Positions 8,065-16,461 of a stretch of 64,000 nucleotides of DNA are shown here, in pieces. The stretch lies in assembly GCA_964516925.1 (NCBI GenBank), contig CAZEXL010000004.1, forward strand, positions 1-64,000, given 5' to 3'. Source of the DNA: CAG-552 sp964516925. Its GTDB lineage: Bacteria > Bacillota > Clostridia > Christensenellales > Pumilibacteraceae. The stretch's first letter is position 1, and every line of letters begins with the position of its first letter. The translations under genes were made by a program, and so were the position numbers. The notes beneath the pieces were generated by a model that saw nothing but the letters and a program-made list of their open reading frames with translations, was not told the origin of the DNA and did not search any database.

Positions 8065-9804
8065 ATGAGAACGCATAATTGTAACGAGTTAAGAAAGGAA
8101 GACGTCGGCAAAAAAGTCACTCTTTGCGGCTGGCTTCACAGCGTGCGAGATCTGGGTGCGGTAGTGTTTTTCGTGCTTCGTGACTTTTACGGCGTAACGC
8201 AGGTCACCGTTTCGGACGAAAAAACTAAAGAGTTCGTTCGTACCATCCCGCGCGAATCCACGCTTAAAGTAAGCGGTACGGTAATTTTGCGCAGCAGCCC
8301 CAATCCGTCGCTTCCCACCGGACTTATAGAAGTCGAACCCGAAAACATCGAAATTTTGGGCAAATGCACCGAAGCGTTGCCGTTCGAAATTTCCTCGTCG
8401 CTTTCTTCGCGCGAGGACGTACGACTTAAGTACCGCTTCTTGGATTTAAGAAATCCGCTCGTTAAAGATAAAATAGTGCTTCGTAGCAAAATAGTGTCGT
8501 CCATACGTCGTCGTATGACCGACATGGGCTTTTTGGAAATAACCACTCCCATACTTACCAGTTCTTCGCCCGAAGGCGCAAGAGACTTTATAGTACCAAG
8601 CCGTCTTTATCCGGGTCAGTTTTACGCTTTGCCGCAAGCGCCTCAGCAGTACAAACAGCTTTTGATGGCAAGCGGTATCGATCGCTACTTCCAAATCGCT
8701 CCGTGCTTCCGCGACGAGGACGCGCGTGCCGATCGTTCGCCCGGTGAATTTTATCAGCTGGATATGGAAATGGCGTTCGCAACCCAAGAGGATGTATTTG
8801 CCGTGCTGGAAGATATGCTTCCGTCGCTTTTCCGCGAGTTCACTACGCGCAAGGTGGACGGCGCACCGTTCAAACGCATACCGTATCTGGACGCAATTCG
8901 TGATTACGGCTCGGACAAGCCGGACCTAAGAAACCCGCTTATAATCAAGGACGTAACCGATATTCTTCAGTCCGCCGTTCCTATGTTTGCGGGCAAGACG
9001 GTTAAGGCAATAAAGGTAGAAAACTTCAACAAGCCGCGCAGCTTTATCGACAAAACAATTATCGAGCAAGCTCGTCAAAACGAGATCGAAACGGTTTATT
9101 GGGTAAAAACCGACGAAAACAACGGCTTCACCGGCGGACTTGCTAAGTTTATGGGCGAAGTAGGCGACAAACTTATCGCCGCGCTTGACGTTAAGCCCGG
9201 CAGCTTTATCGCATTCCTAGCCGGCGACAAGGGCGTAAGCAAGCAAGCCGGCATAGTTCGTACCATTTTGGGCACCGAGCTCGATCTTATCGAAAAGGAC
9301 GTGTACAAGTTCTGCTGGATAGTGGACTTCCCCATGTACGAAATAGGCGAGGAGTCGGGCGAAATCGAATTCTGCCACAATCCGTTCTCGATGCCGCAAG
9401 GCGGAATGGAAGCGCTGAATACCAAAGATCCGCTGTCGATTTTGGCGTATCAATACGACATCGTGTGCAACGGCGTAGAGCTTAGCAGCGGCGCGGTACG
9501 AAATCACGATCCCGAAATTATGGTAAAAGCGTTTGAAATCGCAGGCTACGGTAAAGAAGTTATCGAAAGCAAATTCTCGGCGCTGTACAACGCGTTCAAG
9601 TTCGGCGCTCCGCCGCACGCGGGTATCGCTCCGGGCGTAGACCGTATGGTAATGCTTTTGTGCGACGAACCGAGCATACGCGAAATAATCGCCTTCCCCA
9701 TGAACAAGAACGCACGCGACCTTTTGATGAACGCTCCTAACTACGTAACCGAAAAACAACTTAGGGAAACGCATATTCAAGTCGTTATGCCGGAGGAAAA
9801 ATAA
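8065..9804 (+). CDS. aspS: Aspartyl-tRNA synthetase
   Basis: Class II synthetase for tRNA-Asp (possibly also tRNA-Asn if the enzyme is non-discriminating; this cannot be judged here). The 579 residues match the bacterial type: an N-terminal OB-fold anticodon domain (KVTLCGWLHSVRDLGAVVFF), motif 2 (CFRDEDARADRSPGEFYQLD), the inserted GAD domain (about residues 270-410), and motif 3 (GIAPGVDRMVMLL) near the C-terminus. The bacterial C-terminal extension follows (MNAPNYVTEKQLRETHI). The stop overlaps the next start (TAATG), so DUF1292 translation is coupled. Confidence 0.97.
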   Translation: MRTHNCNELRKEDVGKKVTLCGWLHSVRDLGAVVFFVLRDFYGVTQVTVSDEKTKEFVRTIPRESTLKVSGTVILRSSPNPSLPTGLIEVEPENIEILGKCTEALPFEISSSLSSREDVRLKYRFLDLRNPLVKDKIVLRSKIVSSIRRRMTDMGFLEITTPILTSSSPEGARDFIVPSRLYPGQFYALPQAPQQYKQLLMASGIDRYFQIAPCFRDEDARADRSPGEFYQLDMEMAFATQEDVFAVLEDMLPSLFREFTTRKVDGAPFKRIPYLDAIRDYGSDKPDLRNPLIIKDVTDILQSAVPMFAGKTVKAIKVENFNKPRSFIDKTIIEQARQNEIETVYWVKTDENNGFTGGLAKFMGEVGDKLIAALDVKPGSFIAFLAGDKGVSKQAGIVRTILGTELDLIEKDVYKFCWIVDFPMYEIGEESGEIEFCHNPFSMPQGGMEALNTKDPLSILAYQYDIVCNGVELSSGAVRNHDPEIMVKAFEIAGYGKEVIESKFSALYNAFKFGAPPHAGIAPGVDRMVMLLCDEPSIREIIAFPMNKNARDLLMNAPNYVTEKQLRETHIQVVMPEEK

Positions 9805-10061
9805 TGGACGATATTGTAACGCTTACAACCGTCGAGGGCGAAGATATCGACTTCGAAATAGTGGCGGAACTTCCGCTAGGCGACGATTTTTACGCCATTA
9901 TGCAGCCCGTAAAACCGCTTGACGGCGTGGGCAAAGACGAGGCGTTGGTGTTTAAAATTATCGAAGAGGACGACGGCGACGAGTACGAACTCGTTATCGA
10001 CGACGATCTTATCGACAGCGTTTTCGACAGCTACAACGCTATGTGCGAAGAGGACGACTAA
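9804..10061 (+). CDS. DUF1292 family protein
   Basis: An 85-residue, highly acidic protein starting MDDIVTLTTVEGEDIDFEIV. It shows the strand pattern and the acidic tail (IIEEDDGDEYELVIDDDLID) of DUF1292, a small family widespread in Bacillota with no assigned function. It overlaps the aspS stop by one base. DUF1292 genes usually sit near alaS/yrzB-type loci, so the aspS neighbour is a mild variation. Confidence 0.88.
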   Translation: MDDIVTLTTVEGEDIDFEIVAELPLGDDFYAIMQPVKPLDGVGKDEALVFKIIEEDDGDEYELVIDDDLIDSVFDSYNAMCEEDD

Positions 10062-10136
10062 AAATATACGCTTATTACGGACGGACAAACGACTGTGTTT
10101 TGATGTGAACCCAAAAGTTTAGACAAAAAAATCAAA

Positions 10137-10328
10137 TTAAATATATTGGAATTGAGTTCGGTATTTAACCGGGCTCATTTTCAATTTTAAAGATATTCTT
10201 TTATTGTTGTAATAACAAATATATTCGTGTAGTTTTTGTATGAAAGCGATAACGCTTTCGGATTTTTCACTGTAGTACATTTCAACTTTAAGCAGACCAA
10301 AAAAGTTTCCCATTACACTGTTGTCTAA
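10137..10328 (-). pseudogene. IS3-family transposase, C-terminal remnant
   Basis: The minus strand encodes only the last 63 residues of an IS3 OrfB transposase (DDE integrase). It has the LDNSVMGNFFGLLKVEM segment with the final catalytic Glu, then HEYICYYNNKRISLKLK and the MSPVKYRTQ ending, with a stop at 10137. The sequence upstream of LDNS has no homology, so about three quarters of OrfB, all of OrfA and at least one end are missing. The remnant marks the left edge of an AT-rich segment that holds the peptide cassette, which fits acquisition through mobile DNA. Confidence 0.85.
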
Positions 10329-10410
10329 GGTAATTATATACAAAAAAAGGGAATGTTGTAATTTAAAAGTCAAAAAAAGTATAAAAAGTTCATATGCGTG
10401 TTAAATATGC

Positions 10411-10439
10411 TAGACAAGTGTAATAAAATGCGTTATTAT
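10411..10439 (+). promoter_or_regulatory. Probable promoter of the peptide cassette
   Basis: TAGACA (10411-10416), 17-bp spacer, TATTAT (10434-10439), 64 bp before the precursor start. Each box has one mismatch to consensus. Confidence 0.6.
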
Positions 10440-10502
10440 ATGCATGTAACATGTATTTGGTAAGAAATATATGTGATAAATTGCGTTTTTGGAGGTGCAA
10501 AA

Positions 10503-10592
10503 ATGGAATTGTTAAGAAGCCCTATTGGAAAAGGCACATCTGTTGCCGGTATTAATATTGCATGTAATAATAGTTGCGGTGTAAACGTGTAA
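10503..10592 (+). CDS. Putative RiPP precursor peptide with two N-x-x-C motifs
   Basis: A 29-residue reading frame with an excellent ribosome site (GGAGG at 10491-10495, 7 nt before the ATG). The N-terminal half (MELLRSPIGKG) would be a short leader. The C-terminal half contains Asn18-Ile-Ala-Cys21 directly followed by Asn22-Asn-Ser-Cys25 and ends GVNV. The two Cys, the small and hydrophobic residues around them, and the radical SAM enzyme and ABC exporter that follow all point to a ribosomally made, thioether-cross-linked peptide. From memory, the N-x-x-C pattern is that of streptococcal precursors in which a radical SAM enzyme links Cys to the beta carbon of Asn; two such motifs in tandem would give two rings. 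There is no double-glycine cleavage site. No product can be known from sequence alone. Confidence 0.75.
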   Translation: MELLRSPIGKGTSVAGINIACNNSCGVNV

Positions 10593-10601
10593 GGTTGGCT
10601 G

Positions 10602-10631
10602 TAGGGCATTGAGCTTACCCGAAATGCCCTA
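10602..10631 (+). terminator. Intercistronic stem-loop after the precursor
   Basis: Perfect 9-bp stem tagggcatt / aatgcccta with a 12-nt loop, no T run after it. Placed between precursor and enzyme, it could stabilise the precursor message or reduce read-through, so that far more peptide than enzyme is made. Confidence 0.65.
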
Positions 10632-10655
10632 GAATAAACATTTGGAGGAACAATA

Positions 10656-11879
10656 ATGAGGTTTACGAATTATATAGTAAAATTACGACAAAAAGATAAA
10701 ATTATACTTTTAAATGTTGCAACAGGAGGGACTATACGTGTTGCGCTTGATATTTACGATAAAATAAAAAACAATTTAATAGATGAGTTTACAGAAGCAG
10801 AAAAACAGTTTTTATATGAAACGAGTTTTTTGATAAAAGAAAACGAAGACGAAGAAAAACAAAGAATAAAGCAAACACACTATTCATCGAGCTTAAATTT
10901 AATATTCATGACTACAGAAAACTGTAATTTTAAATGTGAGTATTGTTACGAGGACCATACAAATAATCATATAGAAAAAGACGTATACGATAGTGCAATT
11001 GATTACATAAAAAAATCAGATAAAGAAGAAGTAATGATAAATTGGTTTGGCGGTGAACCTCTTTTGGAAATAAATAATATAGAATATTTCATGTCCAAAG
11101 TTTGCAAATTAGAAAAGGTAAAAAGGATAAAGTCATCGATAATTACAAATGGATATTTGTTGAATAATAAAAATTTTAAAAGACTAATAAATTCAAAAAT
11201 AAAAACTTTTCAAATAACATTAGATGGCTTGGAAAATGAGCACGATAAAAAAAGACTTTTGAAAAGCGGCAAAGGAACGTTTGAGCAAATTGTAAAAAAC
11301 ATAAAACAAATAAAAGAAACAACGGTTGACTTTACGGTTTATTTGAGATACAATTATTTTGAATCTTCTGATTTAGTTGGATATGTGGATTTTATTTATA
11401 ATTTATTGGGTAACGATAGAAGATTTATTTTGGATTTTCATTCCATTGGTGATTGGACGGCAACGTATAATGGTATTCCCAAAGCGCATAAAAATGGAAA
11501 TGTTGTTTTGGCGATTAAAAAGGCACATAATTTGGGAATGCGAGTAAGAATGGTTGAAGAAGATGTTTGCCCGATTGGTTATTTATGTAGTGCAAAACTA
11601 GATGATGCTGTCATAATAAATTACAAACGAGAAGTAATGAAATGTACGATTATGTTGGATTGGGATAAAAATAAAGTAGGGACGCTTAATTTAGACGGTA
11701 CAATTTCTTATAACGAAAATTTTTTGTTTTGGCAAACACCTGTTGTATCAGATAAATGCAAAAATTGCAATGTTTTGCCGTTATGTTTTAACAAATACTG
11801 CCCACATGAAGATTATATAACATGTAAAGAGCGCAGAGAACAAAAAGCAATAGATGTATTAAGGATATTGTATGAATGA
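10656..11879 (+). CDS. Radical SAM/SPASM peptide maturase
   Basis: A 407-residue enzyme that would install a radical-made cross-link in the 29-residue peptide upstream. The N-terminal 75 residues (YIVKLRQKDKIILLN, then IDEFTEAEKQFLYE) look like the short peptide-recognition region of such maturases. The radical SAM cluster site is Cys90-x3-Cys94-x2-Cys97 (ENCNFKCEYCYEDH), followed by the WFGGEPLL motif. The C-terminal SPASM region (from about residue 305) has cysteines in CPIGYLC, MKCTIM and KCKNCNVLPLCFNKYC plus TCKERR, enough for two more 4Fe-4S clusters. The last spacing is C-x4-C rather than the common C-x3-C. The ribosome site is ggagga. It overlaps the ABC gene by 8 bp. Base composition is far more AT-rich than in flanking housekeeping genes. 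Confidence 0.9.
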   Translation: MRFTNYIVKLRQKDKIILLNVATGGTIRVALDIYDKIKNNLIDEFTEAEKQFLYETSFLIKENEDEEKQRIKQTHYSSSLNLIFMTTENCNFKCEYCYEDHTNNHIEKDVYDSAIDYIKKSDKEEVMINWFGGEPLLEINNIEYFMSKVCKLEKVKRIKSSIITNGYLLNNKNFKRLINSKIKTFQITLDGLENEHDKKRLLKSGKGTFEQIVKNIKQIKETTVDFTVYLRYNYFESSDLVGYVDFIYNLLGNDRRFILDFHSIGDWTATYNGIPKAHKNGNVVLAIKKAHNLGMRVRMVEEDVCPIGYLCSAKLDDAVIINYKREVMKCTIMLDWDKNKVGTLNLDGTISYNENFLFWQTPVVSDKCKNCNVLPLCFNKYCPHEDYITCKERREQKAIDVLRILYE

Positions 11880-13479
11880 TTGGAAATTAGAAAAGCAAAA
11901 AATGGCAAAAAAATTATTGCAAAAAAAGCTGGTAACGACTATTTTGTTGTTAGCTGAAACTTTTTCTGTTGTCTGTGTGGCTATCGTTATTCAAAACTTT
12001 ATAAATGATATTACTTTAGACGAAAAAGGACTTGCAAAAACAGCAACGTTGCTTGGATTGCTTATTGTGCAGTGTGCGTTAGTGTTTTTTGCAAACAAAA
12101 GTTTTAATGATTTGGGCGTTCGGTCACGAGAACTTGTTCGGAATTATGCTTTCAAAAAGGTAACCGAAAATGACAACATAGTAAATAAATTTTCAAGCGG
12201 TGATTTACTTGGAAGATTGTTTACTGACGCAGGAGATGTAGGTGAGCGAATAGGACAAAGATGTGTTTTATTTGTAGCCGGCGTGCTGCAAACCGCTATT
12301 GTTTTATCGCTGTTATTTTTCACTAATTGGCGTGTAGGACTGTGTGTCGCAACAATATATCCAATATACTTTTTTATTGCGGGGTTGATTAATAAAAAAA
12401 TTACTAAATCTACTTCGGAAGTCAGAGAGAGTCAGTCGAAAACGCAGCATGTGTTATTAAAAGGCTTGCAAGGCATTCCTGAACTCGTGATAATGGATAA
12501 ATGTGGTTATTATATTGCCAAATACGATGAATCGCTAAAAAACACATCTAAAAGGTTATGCCGATATAATAGATATTCGTCACTTAATATTACGATAATA
12601 AACTTTATTTGTACGTCACTACCTATTATTGCGGTTATTTTGTGTACCAGCATTATTTTACCGCAAGTTGATTCTAATTTATTGTTCGTTTATATATTGG
12701 TAGGATATCTTGTGGAGCCGCTAAACAGTTTATCTAATTTATTTCAGTATGTAAGCGAAGATAAAGCTTTGGAATTGCGTTTGCAAGAAACTTTTGAAGA
12801 GGAGGTGTTTTCTGAGACATTAGAAAGAATTGACGATATTAAAACGATAGATGTTAAGATTGCAAAATATTGCATAGGAAATAAAAACATTCTAAATGAT
12901 TGTGAGTTTAGCGTTTCGGCAGGTGAAATAATGCTTATAAAAGGTGAAAGCGGTTGCGGGAAAAGCACGCTTTTAAAGCTGCTACTAAAGCAAGGCGATT
13001 TCAAAAATTTGGAAGGGAACATCAATATAAACGGGCAGTCGATACAAATTATCGATAAACGCTCATTATACGATCGAATTGCGTTTGTAAATCAAACGAA
13101 TTTTATTTTTGAAGAGACGCTGTATAATAATTTATGTATGGGAGAAAAATACGATCGTTCGGTCATAGAAAAGGTCATCGACATTTGTTGTTTAACGGAA
13201 TTTGTAAAAGAATACGGGCTAAATCGAACAATTTCCGAATATGGTAAAAATATAAGTGTAGGACAATTGCAAAGAATTTGTATTGCAAGAGCGTTGTTGC
13301 TAAAAAGGAAGTGTCTATTGCTTGACGAACCCACAAGCGCATTGGATGAAGAAACGTCTAATAGATTAATGAAGAATTTATTAAGATATACTAAAGAGAA
13401 TGACATGATAACGATTTGTGTTACGCACAAAAACGATGCATTTATAAAATACGATAACATCGTGTACTTGGACAAATAA
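11872..13479 (+). CDS. ABC exporter (fused membrane and ATPase domains)
   Basis: A 535-residue half-transporter, expected to work as a dimer to export the modified peptide. Residues 1-300 hold six hydrophobic helices of the exporter type. The ATPase follows: Walker A GESGCGKST, a Q-loop (FVNQTN), the signature ISVGQLQR (the second position differs from the common LSGGQ), Walker B CLLLDEPTSALD and the H-loop THKND. There is no N-terminal C39 peptidase domain, so leader removal must be done by another protease or not at all. Translation is coupled to the radical SAM gene by an 8-bp overlap. Confidence 0.92.
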   Translation: MNDWKLEKQKMAKKLLQKKLVTTILLLAETFSVVCVAIVIQNFINDITLDEKGLAKTATLLGLLIVQCALVFFANKSFNDLGVRSRELVRNYAFKKVTENDNIVNKFSSGDLLGRLFTDAGDVGERIGQRCVLFVAGVLQTAIVLSLLFFTNWRVGLCVATIYPIYFFIAGLINKKITKSTSEVRESQSKTQHVLLKGLQGIPELVIMDKCGYYIAKYDESLKNTSKRLCRYNRYSSLNITIINFICTSLPIIAVILCTSIILPQVDSNLLFVYILVGYLVEPLNSLSNLFQYVSEDKALELRLQETFEEEVFSETLERIDDIKTIDVKIAKYCIGNKNILNDCEFSVSAGEIMLIKGESGCGKSTLLKLLLKQGDFKNLEGNININGQSIQIIDKRSLYDRIAFVNQTNFIFEETLYNNLCMGEKYDRSVIEKVIDICCLTEFVKEYGLNRTISEYGKNISVGQLQRICIARALLLKRKCLLLDEPTSALDEETSNRLMKNLLRYTKENDMITICVTHKNDAFIKYDNIVYLDK

Positions 13480-13683
13480 TGCTTTAAAGCAAATTTACAA
13501 ATTAAAAAATCGGTACAAAACACACATGCGGCAGTTACGGTTATTATATAAATTCACGCCACTATGGCGTGGCTGATAAATATTTACCGAGGAGAAACGG
13601 GCAAAAAATTTCGCTTTTTATAATGAAGCCGTAACGAAGTAGGTGCGACAAACAACAAAAAAAGGTATTAATTGATATTAAGT

Positions 13684-14050
13684 TTATTTTATACGTTTTT
13701 TGACACCTTCTACCGAGGGAAGTTGATTGCTTAGTTTTTCCGACAACACGCTACTTATTTTGTATTTACTGATTCCCCATAGGTTTACTTATATCTTTCA
13801 AAGAACATTCCGCAACCAATCTGCAACCAAATTGTTTTTGCTTTTACACAATAATAATCCGATAGGGAGATTGTCGTTTTCCTTTTTCAACTGACCTTTT
13901 TCATGATTGTTACGTTGTGCGACCACGGAATTTGTGCAGACACCGTTTGCACAAATTGCTCGTTGTAGGTTGCGGCAAACTCCGTCATATATTTTAAGTT
14001 GCTTTCTGTTTTTTTTACCCAATTCCCTACGAGTATTTAACTTTGGGGTT
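13684..14050 (-). pseudogene. Decayed DUF1016 (YhcG-type PDDEXK nuclease) gene
   Basis: On the minus strand, pieces of a DUF1016 protein can be read only by switching frame. Near 13990-13890 lies an N-terminal fragment (NLKYMTEFAATYNEQ, FVQTVSAQIPWSHNV). It joins directly to a C-terminal fragment (ENDNLPIGLLLCKSKNN), then ECSLKDISKPMG, then ISKYKISSVLSEKLSNQLPS ending at a stop at 13684. The middle, about half of the protein including the nuclease core, is deleted, and at least two frameshifts separate the rest. DUF1016 proteins are accessory nucleases often tied to restriction or toxin loci. The wreck lies at the right edge of the AT-rich segment. Confidence 0.85.
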
Positions 14051-14074
14051 AACTTCATATACTGACGGACGTTT

Positions 14075-15010
14075 TTAAAGCTTTATCCATAACGCAGGAG
14101 CGATGCCGATAGCGACGTTATCCGTATAACTGCAACTTTTAAGACAGTCACCGTCGCTTTTTACCGTGCGAGCATAAACGCCGTCGTCGTAATGAGGCGA
14201 ACGTAACCACCAATAACCGTTGCCGTTGCTTACGTCCGTAAAGCAACCGTTCGCTTTTGCGTAATCGGTGGGTTTAAGCTTTCGCTCGGCTACGGAGCGG
14301 AATAGCCTCGTCGCCTCTTCGTACGAAAGCAAGAATATTTTATCGCTCGTGTCGTTGCAAACGAACCTATTTGCTTCCTTTCCCACGCTTGCGGCTCCGT
14401 TGCTTACGTCGGAAGTTAATATCGCCTCTCGTTGCTTTTCGTCGAATGCGTCGTAAAGAAAAACTTCGTTCAGCCATTTGCGGACGTCGCTTAGCTCGTA
14501 GTCGTTCGAATACGAGATTGCGTCGCCAAGAACGCGTTTTTCGTTAAAAGACCTGTAAAATCGATTGCTGTATATTATGCAATCGCAAAACAGCAACGCT
14601 TTATTTGGCGAAGAAGCAAGAATTTTCCAGCGAAGCGGCTCGAATTTAAACCAATAAGTTTTATTCGGGCAAAATCCGTTGTCAAATTGATACGTCGTGT
14701 TCGGTTTTACGCGCGTTCTGTCCTTAAGCAAGGAAGGAAGCATTTTCGATACGTGACTGCCGTTGGTCCTGTACTTTAAAAAGCGCATTCCTCGATACGC
14801 ATTGCCGCCTAGCGAAACGTCGACGTTCTTTGCGTCTCCGTCAAAATCCGAAAACGCGCAACAAGAAAATTGATTTTTATCTGCGACTTCGTCGATTGAT
14901 ACGACTTTGCTAAGTTCGTCGGCTTCCTTTTTGTTCGCTTGCGTTTGCGGATAAGAACCGAAATAGATTGCGTTTCCTTTTTTCTCGTAAATTATATTTT
15001 TGTCGTTCAT
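14075..15010 (-). CDS. DUF6273 domain protein
   Basis: A 311-residue protein that I recognise by the C-terminal DUF6273 pattern: RKWLNEVFLYDAFDEKQREAIL, then GYWWLRSPHYDDGVYARTV and GIAPALWIKL at the end. The N-terminal segment (AIYFGSYPQT) and the EPLRWKIL strand are also typical. These domains occur in many secreted or repeat-containing proteins of gut Clostridia; their role is unknown. No signal peptide is seen, so this copy is probably cytoplasmic. The ribosome site is cggaga. Confidence 0.85.
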   Translation of the reverse strand: MNDKNIIYEKKGNAIYFGSYPQTQANKKEADELSKVVSIDEVADKNQFSCCAFSDFDGDAKNVDVSLGGNAYRGMRFLKYRTNGSHVSKMLPSLLKDRTRVKPNTTYQFDNGFCPNKTYWFKFEPLRWKILASSPNKALLFCDCIIYSNRFYRSFNEKRVLGDAISYSNDYELSDVRKWLNEVFLYDAFDEKQREAILTSDVSNGAASVGKEANRFVCNDTSDKIFLLSYEEATRLFRSVAERKLKPTDYAKANGCFTDVSNGNGYWWLRSPHYDDGVYARTVKSDGDCLKSCSYTDNVAIGIAPALWIKL

Positions 15011-15203
15011 TATGTCTCCGTTCGGATTTAGCCGAAAAATGTATCGTAAATATTATCGACGTGCGCGCTGCGAATTGTCAATCGTTTTAGCGCAAAATCC
15101 GAAAATTTTTCTATTTATAAGCAAACGCTTTTAAAAATACAAACCGAGGCGGGCAAAAGCAAACAATTTTTTGTCTAAAAGCCGTTTTCGTCTGTAAAAA
15201 CAC

Positions 15204-15232
15204 TTGCTTTTTTGAATTTGGTGTGCTATACT
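15204..15232 (+). promoter_or_regulatory. Promoter of the tRNA-Pro pair
   Basis: TTGCTT (15204-15209), 17-bp spacer, TATACT (15227-15232), 17 bp before the first tRNA. The 190 bp upstream of it hold nothing else recognisable. Confidence 0.75.
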
Positions 15233-15248
15233 CTGTTAGCAAATTTGC

Positions 15249-15325
15249 CGAGGTATAGCGCAGTTTGGTAGCGCGCTTGGTTCGGGACCAAGAGGCCGTG
15301 AGTTCGAATCTCGCTACCTCGACCA
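15249..15325 (+). tRNA. tRNA-Pro (anticodon CGG)
   Basis: Full cloverleaf of 77 nt: acceptor CGAGGTA / TACCTCG, anticodon stem CTTGG / CCAAG around loop TTCGGGA, T-loop TTCGAAT, encoded CCA end. Confidence 0.95.
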
Positions 15326-15351
15326 ATATATTCGCGTCGTAAAGACGCTTG

Positions 15352-15428
15352 CGGGGTGTAGCGCAGTTTGGTAGCGCGCATGAATGGGGTTCATGAGGCC
15401 GGAAGTTCGAATCTTCTCACTCCGACCA
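15352..15428 (+). tRNA. tRNA-Pro (anticodon GGG)
   Basis: Cloverleaf with acceptor CGGGGTG / CACTCCG (one G-T pair), anticodon stem CATGA / TCATG around loop ATGGGGT, T-loop TTCGAAT, encoded CCA. The D-arm is identical to that of its neighbour 26 bp upstream, so the pair probably arose by duplication followed by anticodon divergence. Confidence 0.95.
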
Positions 15429-15429
15429 A

Positions 15430-15461
15430 AAAAAGCTTAACGAAAGTCGTTAAGCTTTTTT
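15430..15461. terminator. Bidirectional terminator of the tRNA pair and the DUF2188 gene
   Basis: Near-perfect stem aaaagcttaacga / tcgttaagctttt with a 3-nt loop, flanked by A and T runs, between convergent units. Confidence 0.9.
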
Positions 15462-15480
15462 ACTTTTCTTTTTTACGGCT

Positions 15481-16194
15481 TTATTGTTTGCGTTGCGAAT
15501 TGGGCTTGCGTTGGAATTTGCCGTCTTTTTTATGTACTACCAAGTTAAGGTCCTGACGCTGGCAAAGTTCCTGAGCTATTTCAAGCGCTTCTCGTTTGGT
15601 GCGAACGCGGCGGATTACGCGCTTAGCGTTGTCCTTGCGAACTTCCCACGTTTTGGTCTCGCGATCGTAAAGAATTCTGTAACTTACCGTCTTGTGTTTT
15701 TGAGGCGTCGCGGATTTTTGTTCTTCGTGCTTTTCTTCCTGCTGTTCCTCGATGTCGGCGGCTTCGAAGGTTAGTTCCTCGTTTTCCTCTTCTGTTTCAA
15801 GCGCTTCCTGTACGGTTTTAGTAGTTTCTTCTTGCGGCTCTTCTTTTTCGCAAGGTTCTTCGGCGGGCGCACTTGCTTCTTCGGCGGGCGCACTTGCTTC
15901 TTCGGCAGGCGTACTTGCTTGTACCTCGCTCGACTCGGCGGACGCTTCCTCGTTTTCGACAAGGTCGGATTCTTTTTCGCTTTCCTGCGCTTTACGCAAA
16001 GCGGCTTTTTCTTCCGCGGCTTCGTCCACGGCGCGGTCTATTTCGTCGGGAGTGTACGAAACGGGCTTCTTTCTTTTAACGGTAACCGCTACGATTATCG
16101 CAAAGACGATGATCACCGCCGCAACCACTATGATATAAACTTTGTTATCCGACAAAAATTGGGCAAACGAACCAATAAAATTACTTACCGTCAT
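15481..16194 (-). CDS. Membrane-anchored DUF2188 domain protein
   Basis: A 237-residue protein in three parts: one transmembrane helix (about residues 17-42), a long acidic low-complexity linker (about 50-175) with repeated APAEEAS units encoded by a short tandem DNA repeat near 15862-15910, and a basic C-terminal domain (RILYDRETKTWEVRKDNAKR, KREALEIAQELCQR, LNLVVHKKDGKFQ) that matches DUF2188. The domain is small and of unknown role. The basic domain on an acidic arm would face the cytoplasm if the N-terminus is outside. Ribosome site gaggag, consensus promoter at 16229-16257. Confidence 0.8.
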   Translation of the reverse strand: MTVSNFIGSFAQFLSDNKVYIIVVAAVIIVFAIIVAVTVKRKKPVSYTPDEIDRAVDEAAEEKAALRKAQESEKESDLVENEEASAESSEVQASTPAEEASAPAEEASAPAEEPCEKEEPQEETTKTVQEALETEEENEELTFEAADIEEQQEEKHEEQKSATPQKHKTVSYRILYDRETKTWEVRKDNAKRVIRRVRTKREALEIAQELCQRQDLNLVVHKKDGKFQRKPNSQRKQ

Positions 16195-16228
16195 GGCTAA
16201 ATCTCCTCATTTCATATATTATATATAA

Positions 16229-16257
16229 ATTATACAACAAACCTAAATAAATGTCAA
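16229..16257 (-). promoter_or_regulatory. Sigma-A promoter of the DUF2188 gene
   Basis: On the minus strand, perfect TTGACA, 17-bp spacer and TATAAT, 35 bp before the start. Confidence 0.88.
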
Positions 16258-16403
16258 TGTTAATACAAGAAAAACGCCGAATTATTTTTAAAAAATATTA
16301 GCTTTTAGGCTCTCGTTAGCGTTAATTTTTAAAAAAAGTCGTTTTACAATGAAAATCGCAAAAAAAACAGATTGCAAATTTTTTAAAAATGAGCGTGAAT
16401 AAT

Positions 16404-16432
16404 TTGATTATTTAAACAAATTGTGGTATAAT
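16404..16432 (+). promoter_or_regulatory. Sigma-A promoter of the rho-like/secA/prfB operon
   Basis: TTGATT (16404-16409), 17-bp spacer ending tgtgg, TATAAT (16427-16432), 30 bp before the start at 16462. The same tgtggTATAAT extended -10 recurs at other operons. Confidence 0.85.
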
Positions 16433-16461
16433 GACAAAAATTCAAATTAAGGAGCAAAATT

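Noticed and set aside
13585..13640. Short frame EEKRAKNFAFYNEAVTK after the ABC exporter
   Set aside because: No start codon and ribosome site; too short to assign, though it could be another accessory gene scrap.
15111..15326. Open frame starting MVEVARFELTASWSRT on the minus strand
   Set aside because: It is the antisense of tRNA-Pro, a common false gene.
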